Assembly (NCBI GenBank): GCA_964250765.1
Contig: CAXUHF010000051.1
Location: forward strand, 1-34,993
Source: JBBQVS01 sp964250765
GTDB taxonomy: Bacteria; Chloroflexota; Ktedonobacteria; Ktedonobacterales; Ktedonobacteraceae
DNA length: 34,993 bases
Reading direction: 5' to 3'
The position numbers and the translations under genes are program-made. Positions 16,643-24,529 of this stretch are shown here, piece by piece; the first letter of the stretch is position 1, and the number at the start of each line of letters is the position of its first letter. The notes under the pieces were generated by a model, which saw only the letters and a program-made list of their open reading frames with translations, searched no databases and was not told where the DNA came from.

Positions 16643-16694
16643 AAATCTGCAAACGAAACATCATGGCAGTGGTAGATTGTATGCAATGGCATTA

Positions 16695-16766
16695 GCGGGA
16701 GTGGCTCAGTGGTAGAGCATCTCCTTGCCAAGGAGAAAGTCGCGGGTTCGATCCCCGTCTCCCGCT
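16695..16766 (+). tRNA. tRNA-Gly(GCC)
   Basis: A full cloverleaf of 72 bases: acceptor GCGGGAG with CTCCCGC and discriminator T, D stem GCTC/GAGC, anticodon stem TCTCC/GGAGA with loop TTGCCAA (anticodon GCC), and T arm GCGGG-TTCGATC-CCCGT. CCA is not encoded. Confidence 0.97.
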
Positions 16767-16778
16767 CCCCTCTTTTCA

Positions 16779-16852
16779 GGCGACGTCGCCAAGTGGTAAG
16801 GCACGGCTCTGCAAAAGCTGCACCAGCGGTTCAAATCCGCTCGTCGCCTCCA
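16779..16852 (+). tRNA. tRNA-Cys(GCA), CCA encoded
   Basis: Cloverleaf with acceptor GGCGACG/CGTCGCC, D stem GCC/GGC, anticodon stem CGGCT/AGCTG with loop CTGCAAA (anticodon GCA), T arm GCGG-TTCAAAT-CCGC and discriminator T. Unlike the tRNA-Gly 12 bases upstream, the 3' CCA (16850-16852) is encoded. The two are probably co-transcribed. Confidence 0.96.
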
Positions 16853-16887
16853 AGAGACGTGATATCTATCACGTCTCTTCTCTTTTT
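16853..16887 (+). terminator. Intrinsic terminator of the tRNA unit
   Basis: A perfect 11-bp stem (16853-16863 with 16868-16878) with a 4-base loop, directly followed by TCTCTTTTT. It starts one base after the tRNA-Cys CCA end, so it closes the tRNA transcript before recO. Confidence 0.88.
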
Positions 16888-16914
16888 CAAACGGCCTGCA
16901 AGGAACGTCTTCCC

Positions 16915-17748
16915 ATGCGAGAACAACGCAGTTATTCCACCGAAGCAATCATTCTCAAACAATCTAATCTCGGCGAGGCCGACCGCATTCTGACGCTTCT
17001 CACGCCCTACAAGGGCAAGTTCAGCGCGATTGCTAAAGGTATACGGCGTCCAATTAGCAAAAAAACTGGACACCTCGAACTGCTATACCGTTCGCAGTTA
17101 CAGGTCGCGGTAGGCCGTAATCTCGACATCGTGACGCAGGCCCAAGGGCTTGAAAGTTTTCTGCATATGCGCGACGAACTCTGGCACCTCACCTGCGGTA
17201 TGTACCTGACCGAACTTGTCGAACGCTTCGTGGAAGACAACACGCCGCATACCGATGTCTACAAACTCCTGCTGGAATCTCTACGTGCGCTCGAAATAGA
17301 TGCAACAGAAGTACAGCAACAAAGAGTTGAGCAAGCACAAAAAGCAGAGCGTACAGTGCAACAAGAGGAGCAAGAGCGAGACATGCATGATCGCACCAAA
17401 CTCCTCATGCGCTACTTTGAAATTTACCTGCTCTCAAGTGTTGGATACGAACCAGTGTTACGTACCTGTGCCAACTGCGATACAGAACTCAAGCCAGAGG
17501 AGAACGGCTTCACACCCTCGCTTGGCGGTGCGCTCTGCCCGAACTGCTCGCGTTTATGGAGCCAATCGCTCTCAATGAACGCGCTCAAAGTGCTACGCCT
17601 TCTGCATCGCTCTGACTGGTCACAAGTTCCACGTTTCCGCCTCGATGCCCATCTACATACCGAACTCGAACGTGCCATGCACGGTCTGCTACGCTTCCAC
17701 CTGGAACGCGACCTGAAATCATGGAGCTTTTTGGAGATGCTGCGCTGA
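16915..17748 (+). CDS. recO: DNA repair protein RecO
   Basis: A 277-residue RecO, a recombination mediator that works with RecR to load RecA on SSB-coated single strands. The N-terminal OB fold is clear (EAIILKQSNLGEADRILTLLT, then GKFSAIAKGIRR), followed by the helical domain and a four-cysteine zinc finger: Cys185 and Cys188 (CANC), Cys208 and Cys211 (CPNC). The family's usual length is about 240-250; the excess is a Gln/Glu-rich probable coiled-coil insert at about 128-160 between helices. AAGGA lies 9 bases before the ATG. It is followed by the toxin-antitoxin locus after 63 bases. Confidence 0.93.
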   Translation: MREQRSYSTEAIILKQSNLGEADRILTLLTPYKGKFSAIAKGIRRPISKKTGHLELLYRSQLQVAVGRNLDIVTQAQGLESFLHMRDELWHLTCGMYLTELVERFVEDNTPHTDVYKLLLESLRALEIDATEVQQQRVEQAQKAERTVQQEEQERDMHDRTKLLMRYFEIYLLSSVGYEPVLRTCANCDTELKPEENGFTPSLGGALCPNCSRLWSQSLSMNALKVLRLLHRSDWSQVPRFRLDAHLHTELERAMHGLLRFHLERDLKSWSFLEMLR

Positions 17749-17811
17749 CGTAGTACAGGTAACTCTATGATATACTCTGTGCAAAATGAAAAATGCAGAG
17801 AGGAGAAATTT

Positions 17812-18036
17812 ATGATAGATGAGTTACGCCACGCTTTTGAGTTGGCCCAGCAGCAAAATGAAGCGATGCAACAGTACATTGCTGCTCTCGTGACACAAGA
17901 ACTTGCAGGAGACGAGTTAGAGGTATCACCCGAACTCGCCTCAGAATTGAAAACCGCTTATGACGAGATAGCAACTGGAGAGGTGCACGATTACGAAGCC
18001 TTCCGACGAGAACGTCGAGAGCGTGAGCAATTCTAG
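17812..18036 (+). CDS. Putative antitoxin of a RelE/ParE-type module
   Basis: A small acidic, helical protein of 74 residues without a recognised DNA-binding motif. GAGAGGAG lies 6 bases before the ATG at 17812; an in-frame ATG at 17767 has no such signal. The last base of its TAG stop is the first base of the GTG that begins the RelE/ParE-like frame, the tight coupling typical of toxin-antitoxin pairs. The antitoxin assignment rests on size, charge and this context and not on family recognition. A prefix region with a TATACT box at 17771 may hold its promoter. Confidence 0.7.
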   Translation: MIDELRHAFELAQQQNEAMQQYIAALVTQELAGDELEVSPELASELKTAYDEIATGEVHDYEAFRRERREREQF

Positions 18037-18296
18037 TGCCATATCGGATTCTTCTCGCCAAACAGGTAGAAAAATAAATCAACGCGCTGCCTCAACAGGT
18101 TGTTAACCGCATTGAGCAACAACACATAGAAGCACTCCGCACAGAGCCACGTCCTTCTGGCGTGAAGAAGCTTAGAGGACAAACACGAACATATCGTGTG
18201 CGTGTAGGAAGTTGGCGTATTATCTATACTATTGACGACAGCAATCAAGAAATTACGTTACTGACGATAGATGACCGCAAGGATGTCTACCGTTAA
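18036..18296 (+). pseudogene. RelE/ParE-type toxin interrupted by a nonsense codon
   Basis: Starting at the GTG that overlaps the antitoxin stop, the frame reads VPYRILLAKQVEK and then TAA (18075-18077), and continues for a further 72 codons without another stop until TAA at 18294-18296. The continuation is clearly RelE/ParE-like: INALPQQVVNRIEQ, KLRGQTRTYRVRVGSWRI and ending DDRKDVYR. One C-to-T change (CAA to TAA, Gln14) explains the break. The full product would have 86 residues, normal for the family of ribosome-dependent mRNases or gyrase poisons. The rest of the frame is intact, so the lesion is recent or a base-call error. No good internal restart codon is seen. Confidence 0.85.
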
Positions 18297-18337
18297 TCGT
18301 GTATCGTAATAGAAGTATACATTATAGACAAGTAAAC

Positions 18338-18360
18338 AGGGAGACATTTACGGTCTCCCT
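18338..18360. terminator. Short hairpin between convergent genes
   Basis: AGGGAGAC (18338-18345) pairs with GTCTCCCT (18353-18360) over 8 bases with a 7-base loop. It lies between the toxin remnant and the convergent HTH/Clp-N gene. The arm resembles the outer part of the larger repeats at 20717 and 23359. Confidence 0.55.
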
Positions 18361-18370
18361 TCCATACAAA

Positions 18371-19066
18371 CTACATAGTTGGCGTCTCCGATTCAAGATT
18401 CCCCGAATCTCCACTTATGGTTACTACACTACCTGTATACGTTGTAAGTACTTGCCCTACCTGTGTACGTGCCTGTTCCAAATTTATATTCAGTTTTGCT
18501 AGTACCTTTGCCCCAATGCCTTCACCTTCCCGTAGCAAACCAAGTAAAAGATGCTCTGTCCCAATATAATGATGATTCAGACGACGCGCTTCATCAACGG
18601 CAAGTTCGATCACCTTTTGCGCCCGTTTCGTCATACCGACTTCACCATCAACTTGCCGCTCACCAAGCTTCACAAAAGGTTCTACTAAATTCTGTACCTG
18701 CGCTAAATCGATCACGCCTAAATCTTTTAAGACCTTTGCAGCAACACCTTCGCCTTCACGTACCAAAGCTAGGAGAAGATGCTCCGTTCCAACAAATCTG
18801 TGTTGGAAGTATCGTGCTTCCTCTTGAGCAAAACTCAGGACTTTCCGCGCCCGCTCAGTAAACTTGTCAAACTTATCTTTGAACATGACTTCCTCACGTG
18901 AGACACGCTGCCGCTTTACATAGTTCTCAATTTCGTTGCCAATGAAACGGTACTCTCCGCCAACGCGATAAGCCGGTAGTTCTCCCTTCAATACAAGCCG
19001 ACGCACCGTGACAACATCCACACGCAAAAAGTTTGCTACATCCTCGGTTGTCAATAATGGATCCAT
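18371..19066 (-). CDS. HTH plus Clp N-domain protein without ATPase
   Basis: A 231-residue protein fusing an excisionase/MerR-like helix-turn-helix (about residues 3-53: LLTTEDVANFLRVDVVTVRRL then GGEYRFIGNEIENYV) to two Clp-N repeats (about 66-205, each with a GTEHLLLALVREGEG-type motif). It lacks the AAA+ modules of ClpC or ClpA. The Clp-N domain normally binds adaptors or substrates, so the protein may be a DNA-bound adaptor or regulator in protein quality control; this is inference. Start 19066 was chosen over 19099 because AGAAAGG precedes it and the HTH begins there. It is divergent from the MFS gene. Confidence 0.85.
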   Translation of the reverse strand: MDPLLTTEDVANFLRVDVVTVRRLVLKGELPAYRVGGEYRFIGNEIENYVKRQRVSREEVMFKDKFDKFTERARKVLSFAQEEARYFQHRFVGTEHLLLALVREGEGVAAKVLKDLGVIDLAQVQNLVEPFVKLGERQVDGEVGMTKRAQKVIELAVDEARRLNHHYIGTEHLLLGLLREGEGIGAKVLAKLNINLEQARTQVGQVLTTYTGSVVTISGDSGNLESETPTM

Positions 19067-19283
19067 GCTTTTGCCTTTCTTATACATATTTGTCAGCACT
19101 ACAAAGGACTATACATAACTATATATTACTTTTGCGTAAAAATCAATACAAAGACACATATTTTTTGATAGAACCTGTAACTATGCAACATTTGCTTTCT
19201 GTGGTATCTTACCTTCATGCATATATGCTGTATCATCCAAACACTCGCGTTTTCCTATGCGTCCCCTTCACGGAGGTTATTCC

Positions 19284-20699
19284 ATGAGTGATATCGCACC
19301 TTCTGCCAATGCTGGCATAAGAACCTCTCCACGGATTACAACTGGCTATGCTCGCTACGTTTTTTGGATCATGTTCCTCATCAGTTTCTTGAACTATTTA
19401 GACCGTAATGTCCTGACCGGAGCTGCGAATGTCATCGCCAAAGAACTTGGTTTCAACCTTGATGGCATTGGCTATATCGCATCTGCCTTTCTCATCATCT
19501 ATACACTGGGCACAGTTCCACTTGGCATTTGGGCGGACCGTGCGAAACGCAGAGATGTTGTCGCTATCTCCGTTGCGTTTTGGAGTGTTGCCACAGCCGC
19601 AACCGCACTAGCAACGAATTTCGCAACACTCTTCCTGTCACGCATGGTGCTAGGTATCGGTGAGGCTGGTTATTTCCCGGCTGGTACTGCACTGATGAGC
19701 GATTATTTTTGTCGTGAGAAACGTTCACGCATCATGAGTTGGTGGAGTGTAGCGCAGCTTGTCGGCATTCTGGTTGGTTTTGTCCTTGGCGGTGCTCTTG
19801 CAGGTATCTATCCTGGTAGCTGGCGTCTGGCCTTCATCTTCACAGGTATCCCCGGTTTGCTACTTGCACTCCTTATATGGCGAGTACGTGAGCCACGCCG
19901 CAATCAAGCAGATGAAGAGGATATGGGGATTTACGAGGCTCCTATATCAGGAAAAGAAGAGCAAGATGCTGGACATTCTCCTTCAGTTCCAACAAATGTC
20001 TTTGCGCAATTTGGCGCATTGTTACGCATCAGAACGCTTGTCGTCCTGATTCTGATGCAGATATTCGCCTTCTTTGTGCTTACCGTCAACGTGGTCTTTT
20101 TGCCCACATATATGCAACAGAAGGATACATTTGGCCTCACCTCTGGACAGGCGGGACTTTTTTCGGGCGCAGTCGTGGTTCTGGCAGGTATGGCTGGCAC
20201 TGTACTTGGTGGCTATATGGCGGATTGGTTGAACAAGAGCCATCCTGGTTCACGCATTCTCGTGTGCGGCATTGGCTTTTTGCTGGGTGCACCTGCCTTC
20301 GCACTTGCCGTGACTTTTCACAACCTGCTCGTGTTTACCATCTTTTTTGTTCTCTCAACGCTTTTGCTCACACTCTACACTGGTCCTAGCACTGCTGCGA
20401 CGCAAGATGTTGTACCATCAGCCCTACGTGCATCAGCCATTGCGATCTCGTTGCTCATCGCTCACTTGCTAGGCGATGCGTTTTCGCCTACACTGGTAGG
20501 AGTGCTCGCCACTAGCTTCGACCCAACACATGGGCACCATTTCGCTACAGGTATGGCGGGCCAAGACCTGAGTACTGCCCTGCTGGTGACATGCACACCA
20601 GCACTCGTCATTGCAGGTCTTATTGGCCTCTTCGGAGCACGCTGGATGAAGGGTGATATTATTGCGGCTGACGAGGCCGATAGGGCTGCTAGAGGATAA
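19284..20699 (+). CDS. MFS transporter
   Basis: A 471-residue major facilitator with about 12 membrane helices. TM1 contains FLNYLDRNVL, the TM2-TM3 loop carries motif A as GIWADRAKRR, and TM4 has the GIGEAGYFPAGTALMSDYF stretch typical of Spns- and anion-cation-type symporters. The central loop (about 215-245) is acidic. The substrate cannot be assigned. GGAGG lies 7 bases before ATG 19284; the frame is open from 19257. An inverted repeat separates it from the hisD-like gene, so the two may not be co-transcribed. Confidence 0.9.
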   Translation: MSDIAPSANAGIRTSPRITTGYARYVFWIMFLISFLNYLDRNVLTGAANVIAKELGFNLDGIGYIASAFLIIYTLGTVPLGIWADRAKRRDVVAISVAFWSVATAATALATNFATLFLSRMVLGIGEAGYFPAGTALMSDYFCREKRSRIMSWWSVAQLVGILVGFVLGGALAGIYPGSWRLAFIFTGIPGLLLALLIWRVREPRRNQADEEDMGIYEAPISGKEEQDAGHSPSVPTNVFAQFGALLRIRTLVVLILMQIFAFFVLTVNVVFLPTYMQQKDTFGLTSGQAGLFSGAVVVLAGMAGTVLGGYMADWLNKSHPGSRILVCGIGFLLGAPAFALAVTFHNLLVFTIFFVLSTLLLTLYTGPSTAATQDVVPSALRASAIAISLLIAHLLGDAFSPTLVGVLATSFDPTHGHHFATGMAGQDLSTALLVTCTPALVIAGLIGLFGARWMKGDIIAADEADRAARG

Positions 20700-20716
20700 A
20701 AGGCGTGGCATGATAT

Positions 20717-20791
20717 GCAGGGAGACCGCAAGGGTCTTTCCTACACATTGCATAACCCTATATGTAGGGGAGACCCTTGCGGTCTCCCTGC
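20717..20791. repeat. Inverted repeat, GGGAGACC(G/C)-family, copy A
   Basis: Arms 20717-20745 and 20763-20791 pair at 27 of 29 positions with a 17-base loop. Each arm has GCAGGGAGACCGCAAGGGTCT and TGTAGG. Nearly the same arms occur at 23359-23436. It lies between two genes on the same strand and could terminate the MFS transcript. Confidence 0.88.
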
Positions 20792-20822
20792 CAAGATACA
20801 ACGTTAAGGAATTTATCGAAAT

Positions 20823-22154
20823 ATGATTCATTTTTATGAACTTTCACAGTTGAATGCGACGCAGTATAAACGCTTGTTGCGTCGTGCGGAAGTCGAGATT
20901 GACGACCTTATCGACTATGTACGTCCCATAGTACGCAATGTACGGGATCGGGGTGACGCGGCCCTGATCGAGTATATGGAGAAGTTTGACCAGATACAAC
21001 TCACACCCAAACGTTTGCGCGTAAGTCGTGAAGAGATCGAACAAGCCCATCACGAACTCGATCCAAGCGTTTATGCAGCGATAAAACACGCCATCTCCAA
21101 TGTCCACAAGTTGCACGAGCAACAAATGCCATCACAACAAACCTTTACACAGGTTGCTCCAGGTGTTATGGTCGGCGAGAAGGTGACACCCATTACGAGC
21201 GTTGCACTCTGTGTTCCTGGACGCAAAGGTATTTTTCCATCGGTCATGTACATGCTAGCAACACCTGCACATATCGCGGGTGTACCACGTATCGTCGTTT
21301 GCACTCCGCCAGGGGCTGATGGAACTATCGATCCAGCATCACTTGTCGCCGCCGATTTATGCGGCGTGCATGAGATTTATCGCATCGGCGGCCCACATGC
21401 TATCGCGGCACTCGCCTATGGCACAGAGACGATACAGCGCGTACATAAAATCACAGGACCTGGTAATGCCTACGTATCTGCCGCCAAACGCCTGTTATAT
21501 GGAACCGTTGATGTGGGACTTCCCGCAGGGCCAAGCGAGTCGATTCTGCTCGCTGATAAATATGCTAACCCCGAACTGATAGCACGTGACCTGCTGATTG
21601 AGGCTGAACATGGTCCCGACTCATCCAGTTTGCTGGTGACAAATAGCCGTACTCTCGTCGATGCCGTGCTACCACTGCTAACAGAAAAAATGATGGCTCT
21701 GCCTGAGCCACGTCAGACCTTTTGTCATACAGGATTTGAGTCCGAAAAAGGAACAGGAGGTATCGTCCTGACAGAGACCATGCAACAGGCGATCACATTC
21801 ACAAACGAATACGCCCCTGAACATCTCGAGATACAGGTACATGAGCCATTTGCCCTGCTTGGCGAGTTAAAAAACGCAGGTGAGATTCTGATTGGACCGT
21901 ATACGCCTTTTTGCATCGGCAATTATAGTGCTGGTACAAACGCTATTTTGCCAACAGGTGGCTTCGCGCATACCTACTCTTGCACCTCGGTCCACGATTT
22001 TCTGAAACGAACTGGTCTGGCCTATGTTACCGAGGAAGGCTATGAACCTCTGAGTGAGACGACGCGTCGCCTCGCGGAGTTTGAGGGCTTTCCCGCACAC
22101 GCCAACGCAGTGACAGGGCGTCAAGTGTCGTCCACACAACCGTCAAAAGCATAA
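20823..22154 (+). CDS. HisD-family dehydrogenase (histidinol dehydrogenase paralogue)
   Basis: A 443-residue full-length member of the histidinol dehydrogenase family. Family signatures are present: KITGPGNAYVSAAKR, PAGPSES, AEHGPDS and NEYAPEHLE with the catalytic pair Glu333-His334. Relative to the E. coli enzyme, zinc-ligand positions Gln259, His262, Asp360 and His419 read Glu260, His263, Asn367 and His426, and the substrate His367 position reads Ala374. So two ligands are changed and the net charge is kept. The GNYSAGTNAILPTGGFA stretch resembles HisD-like paralogues that oxidise other alcohols. No other his gene is nearby, so a role in histidine synthesis is doubtful. The 3' end overlaps the propeller gene on the opposite strand by 128 bases. 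Confidence 0.85.
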   Translation: MIHFYELSQLNATQYKRLLRRAEVEIDDLIDYVRPIVRNVRDRGDAALIEYMEKFDQIQLTPKRLRVSREEIEQAHHELDPSVYAAIKHAISNVHKLHEQQMPSQQTFTQVAPGVMVGEKVTPITSVALCVPGRKGIFPSVMYMLATPAHIAGVPRIVVCTPPGADGTIDPASLVAADLCGVHEIYRIGGPHAIAALAYGTETIQRVHKITGPGNAYVSAAKRLLYGTVDVGLPAGPSESILLADKYANPELIARDLLIEAEHGPDSSSLLVTNSRTLVDAVLPLLTEKMMALPEPRQTFCHTGFESEKGTGGIVLTETMQQAITFTNEYAPEHLEIQVHEPFALLGELKNAGEILIGPYTPFCIGNYSAGTNAILPTGGFAHTYSCTSVHDFLKRTGLAYVTEEGYEPLSETTRRLAEFEGFPAHANAVTGRQVSSTQPSKA

Positions 22155-23280
22155 CAATCAGTGTAAGAAGCGTCGCCTGTTGCAATAGCGTTACAGCGTT
22201 ACGGGCGGCGACTACTTGCTCTAGTTTTGTGTTCGCTTGCAAAGGCAAGTTGGTACTATCGCTGACCTCCACAACAGCATTACTATCCTCTAACGCAACA
22301 TAGACGAGATGGAGTACAGGGTCAGATGCCACACCATCGGGAGCTTTTCCAACAGGAAGCGTTCCTAGCACATGAAGTGTTTTACCATCGATAACCGTAA
22401 TAGTAGTGCCGCCACTATGCACGCTCCCACTTTCGTCATCTCCTTCGTCTGCAACATATATCTGTCCTGTTCCTGTATTGAACGCAATACCTTCGGGATA
22501 AGGCGAGACAGGAATACGCGCTTGTACGATATTTTTCTTGCCGTCGATGACATCCACTTCTTGTCCACCAGCGCAGACAACATAGACACGTCCCGTAGCT
22601 TCATCAACGCGCAATGGCTGTAGTGGTGTCTGTGCGACTTGCAATGTAGTGAGTACATGCATGTTTGACTCATCAACAACTGAAAGCACGTGTGTTGCGA
22701 AATCTGCCACATACAGCCTGCCCAACCGACGATTAACATCAACCCCTTGTGGATGTGAACCTATATGCAACTGTGTTGTCGTAACTTGAATAGGTCCATT
22801 TTGCCATCCCATTTTCACAGTGAACATGTAGATGATGCCCTCATTGCTACAGGAAACATACACAACATGGCGTTGCGTATCGAGTGCGATACCATTATCA
22901 GCAAGAGCTGTACGCAATGTTGTCAATATTTTTCCCGTTGTACCATCCAGAATAAATAGGTCGGCTTCTTTGCGAGTGTATGAGTCAGCCGCTACGAATA
23001 CTCTATGCGTTGTGCTATCAACTTGGACATCGGTAGCAACATCCCCCAGCGTGACTCGCCAACGCACAACACCTTGTAGAGGATCGAAGGCCACCACGAC
23101 TCCAGGCCCTTCGTGAGCAATGTAGAGCAGGTGTGTCTGCGTATCAACCGCCATTGCCTCTGGACTGTTCCCTGAATGAAGTGAACTGACAATGGGAAAA
23201 CCATCCGCGTGTGCAGTTGGAGGAAACATTAAGACTATAAGAAACATAAAAAGAGCAAGTACTAAGAGTCTATGTATCAT
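22027..23280 (-). CDS. Secreted, membrane-anchored YVTN/NHL-type beta-propeller
   Basis: A 417-residue protein: signal peptide 1-25 ending AHA, then repeated blades of about 40-45 residues of the YVTN/SMP-30 type (for example HLLYIAHEG, RLYVADFATHVLSVVD, GRVYVVCAGGQEVDVIDG, GQIYVADEGDD, HLVYVALEDSNAVVEV), then a membrane helix at about 369-391 and a 26-residue basic cytoplasmic tail. It should display a seven-bladed propeller outside the membrane for ligand or protein binding. The last 42 residues, which include half of the membrane helix, are encoded opposite the 3' end of the hisD-like gene. The SD is weak (AGGG). There is no enzyme motif. Confidence 0.83.
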   Translation of the reverse strand: MIHRLLVLALFMFLIVLMFPPTAHADGFPIVSSLHSGNSPEAMAVDTQTHLLYIAHEGPGVVVAFDPLQGVVRWRVTLGDVATDVQVDSTTHRVFVAADSYTRKEADLFILDGTTGKILTTLRTALADNGIALDTQRHVVYVSCSNEGIIYMFTVKMGWQNGPIQVTTTQLHIGSHPQGVDVNRRLGRLYVADFATHVLSVVDESNMHVLTTLQVAQTPLQPLRVDEATGRVYVVCAGGQEVDVIDGKKNIVQARIPVSPYPEGIAFNTGTGQIYVADEGDDESGSVHSGGTTITVIDGKTLHVLGTLPVGKAPDGVASDPVLHLVYVALEDSNAVVEVSDSTNLPLQANTKLEQVVAARNAVTLLQQATLLTLIVMLLTVVWTTLDALSLRWRVRESPQTPRGDASSHSEVHSLPR

Positions 23281-23358
23281 TTTTACCCTGTGTTTTGTCG
23301 TAGCTATATATGTTCTTTTGCTATCTTAGGTGCGATGAATAGAGTCAAAAGGAAACTA

Positions 23359-23436
23359 AACAGGGAGACCGTAAGGGTCTCCCCTACATGTAGGGCAATA
23401 CAAACATGTAGGGGAGACCTTTGCGGTCTCCCTGTT
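23359..23436. repeat. Inverted repeat, GGGAGACC-family, copy B
   Basis: Arms 23359-23390 and 23405-23436 pair at 30 of 32 positions with a 14-base loop. The arm sequence (CAGGGAGACCG, GGGTCTCCCCTACATG) is almost that of the copy at 20717-20791. It lies upstream of the propeller gene and downstream of the 87-residue gene on the minus strand, so it could terminate the latter. Confidence 0.88.
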
Positions 23437-23464
23437 CCTTCAAAAGACGTAAGCCTTTAGAAAA

Positions 23465-23728
23465 CTAGTTGCCGTGATGCCCTAAAAGCCCTTCGGCATC
23501 ATGCATTATGCCAGCAGTGCCTTTGTTTACCTCGTTGTTGATGGCATTGTTCGCAACCTGATCGACCTCTGTTTTGAGCATCGAATCAACCATCTGCCCA
23601 CCCGGAAGACGTGATGCAACACCGTCAACTTCTTGATTGATGAAGTTATCGGCAGTGGTGTCGATGGCGGCATCGGTTGCGAAGTTGCCAACGCCTTGTA
23701 GGAAATTGTTCTCGTGTGGTGTGGACAT
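23465..23728 (-). CDS. Small hypothetical protein, 87 residues
   Basis: An acidic, helical protein of 87 residues with no cysteine and no membrane segment. Two similar halves can be seen: DNFINQEVDGVASRL (about 27-41) and DQVANNAINNEVNKG (about 56-70), suggesting an internal repeat of amphipathic helices. A Gly/His tail (LLGHHGN) ends it. AAGGAG lies about 10 bases before the ATG. I do not recognise the family. It lies 103 bases downstream of the DUF4332 gene on the same strand and may be co-transcribed with it. Confidence 0.7.
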   Translation of the reverse strand: MSTPHENNFLQGVGNFATDAAIDTTADNFINQEVDGVASRLPGGQMVDSMLKTEVDQVANNAINNEVNKGTAGIMHDAEGLLGHHGN

Positions 23729-23831
23729 GTGAGCGCACTCCTTATAATACGTAATCTAAATAGTTGTCTTTGTATGCTGTTCCACTTGAACAACACATCT
23801 TGCTAGACGGTGCACGATGCAAAAAGTCACA

Positions 23832-24239
23832 CTACTCCGGTGCAGTTTGCGAGAATGTTTTTGCCTCTGCGATCCAGGTATTAATCTCTTCAACGCTTGG
23901 GGTATGATTAGCTAGTTTCTGCTTTGCTTGCAAGTCTACAAGAGTCTTATGCAGGTTATCAGCCTTACGATGCTGCAATTCCTTACAGCTATTGACGCCA
24001 GCCTCCTCAAGCAAGTGAGACAACGCCTCACCGACGCCCTTTAAGCGCATCAGGTCGGCACGATTTGCCAACTCCTTGATAATATGCGAAGTTGTACCCG
24101 CTTTCTGTGCGAGATCAGCACGCTGCTTCTCAGTTTTTGCATGCTCGAGCAATTGGTCGGTGTTCCTGATACCCTCTGCCTCTAGTTTCGTGTGAAGTTC
24201 GGGGGTCATGCCTCTGACCTTGCTAATTGGATCACTCAT
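23832..24239 (-). CDS. DUF4332 domain protein
   Basis: A 135-residue protein covering little more than a DUF4332 domain, a tandem helix-hairpin-helix-like fold. Both halves are visible: VRGMTPELHTKLEAEGIRN (about 8-26) with a following helix, and LMRLKGVGEALSHLLEEAG (about 63-81) with DSCKELQHR-like continuation. Such folds often contact DNA or nucleotides, but the role of DUF4332 is not established. The frame is open to 24314; ATG 24239 was chosen because GAAAGGGAAAG precedes it and the domain starts there. Confidence 0.82.
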   Translation of the reverse strand: MSDPISKVRGMTPELHTKLEAEGIRNTDQLLEHAKTEKQRADLAQKAGTTSHIIKELANRADLMRLKGVGEALSHLLEEAGVNSCKELQHRKADNLHKTLVDLQAKQKLANHTPSVEEINTWIAEAKTFSQTAPE

Positions 24240-24397
24240 GAACTTTCCCTTTCTTTCTCTTGATCTAACGATATAAGCAGAACGCCCACACCATACTATC
24301 ACATTCACAGACATTTTCGATGTAATGTACGCCCTCTTAATAAAAAATCACCCTTTCGTGTTATTAGGAAACATTTACTGCTAAGGTTGAAGAGATA

Positions 24398-24406
24398 TGT
24401 TATAAT
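24398..24406 (+). promoter_or_regulatory. Extended -10 promoter for the kinase operon
   Basis: TGT-TATAAT at 24398-24406 is a perfect extended -10 element. No good -35 box lies 17 bases upstream. Transcription would start near 24413, giving a leader of about 115 bases before the kinase ATG, which itself lacks an SD. Confidence 0.5.
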
Positions 24407-24529
24407 GCCTCCAATATGAGACTCCATAGCGGCGTGTAAAATGTTTGACTGCACTTCATACTCTACGTATGTCTTATCCGCTATGCACAATGCGAAGTTC
24501 AGTTAGTATAAAGCGGTGTAAACAGTTAT

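Larger units (their letters stand above)
16314..16694. other. Intergenic region between SDR operon and tRNAs
   Basis: These 381 bases contain the SDR leader, a candidate operator palindrome at 16366-16391 and the tRNA promoter at 16614-16642. A 76-codon frame at 16387-16617 has no SD, no recognisable motif and an atypical composition, and is not called. Nothing else was seen. Confidence 0.6.
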
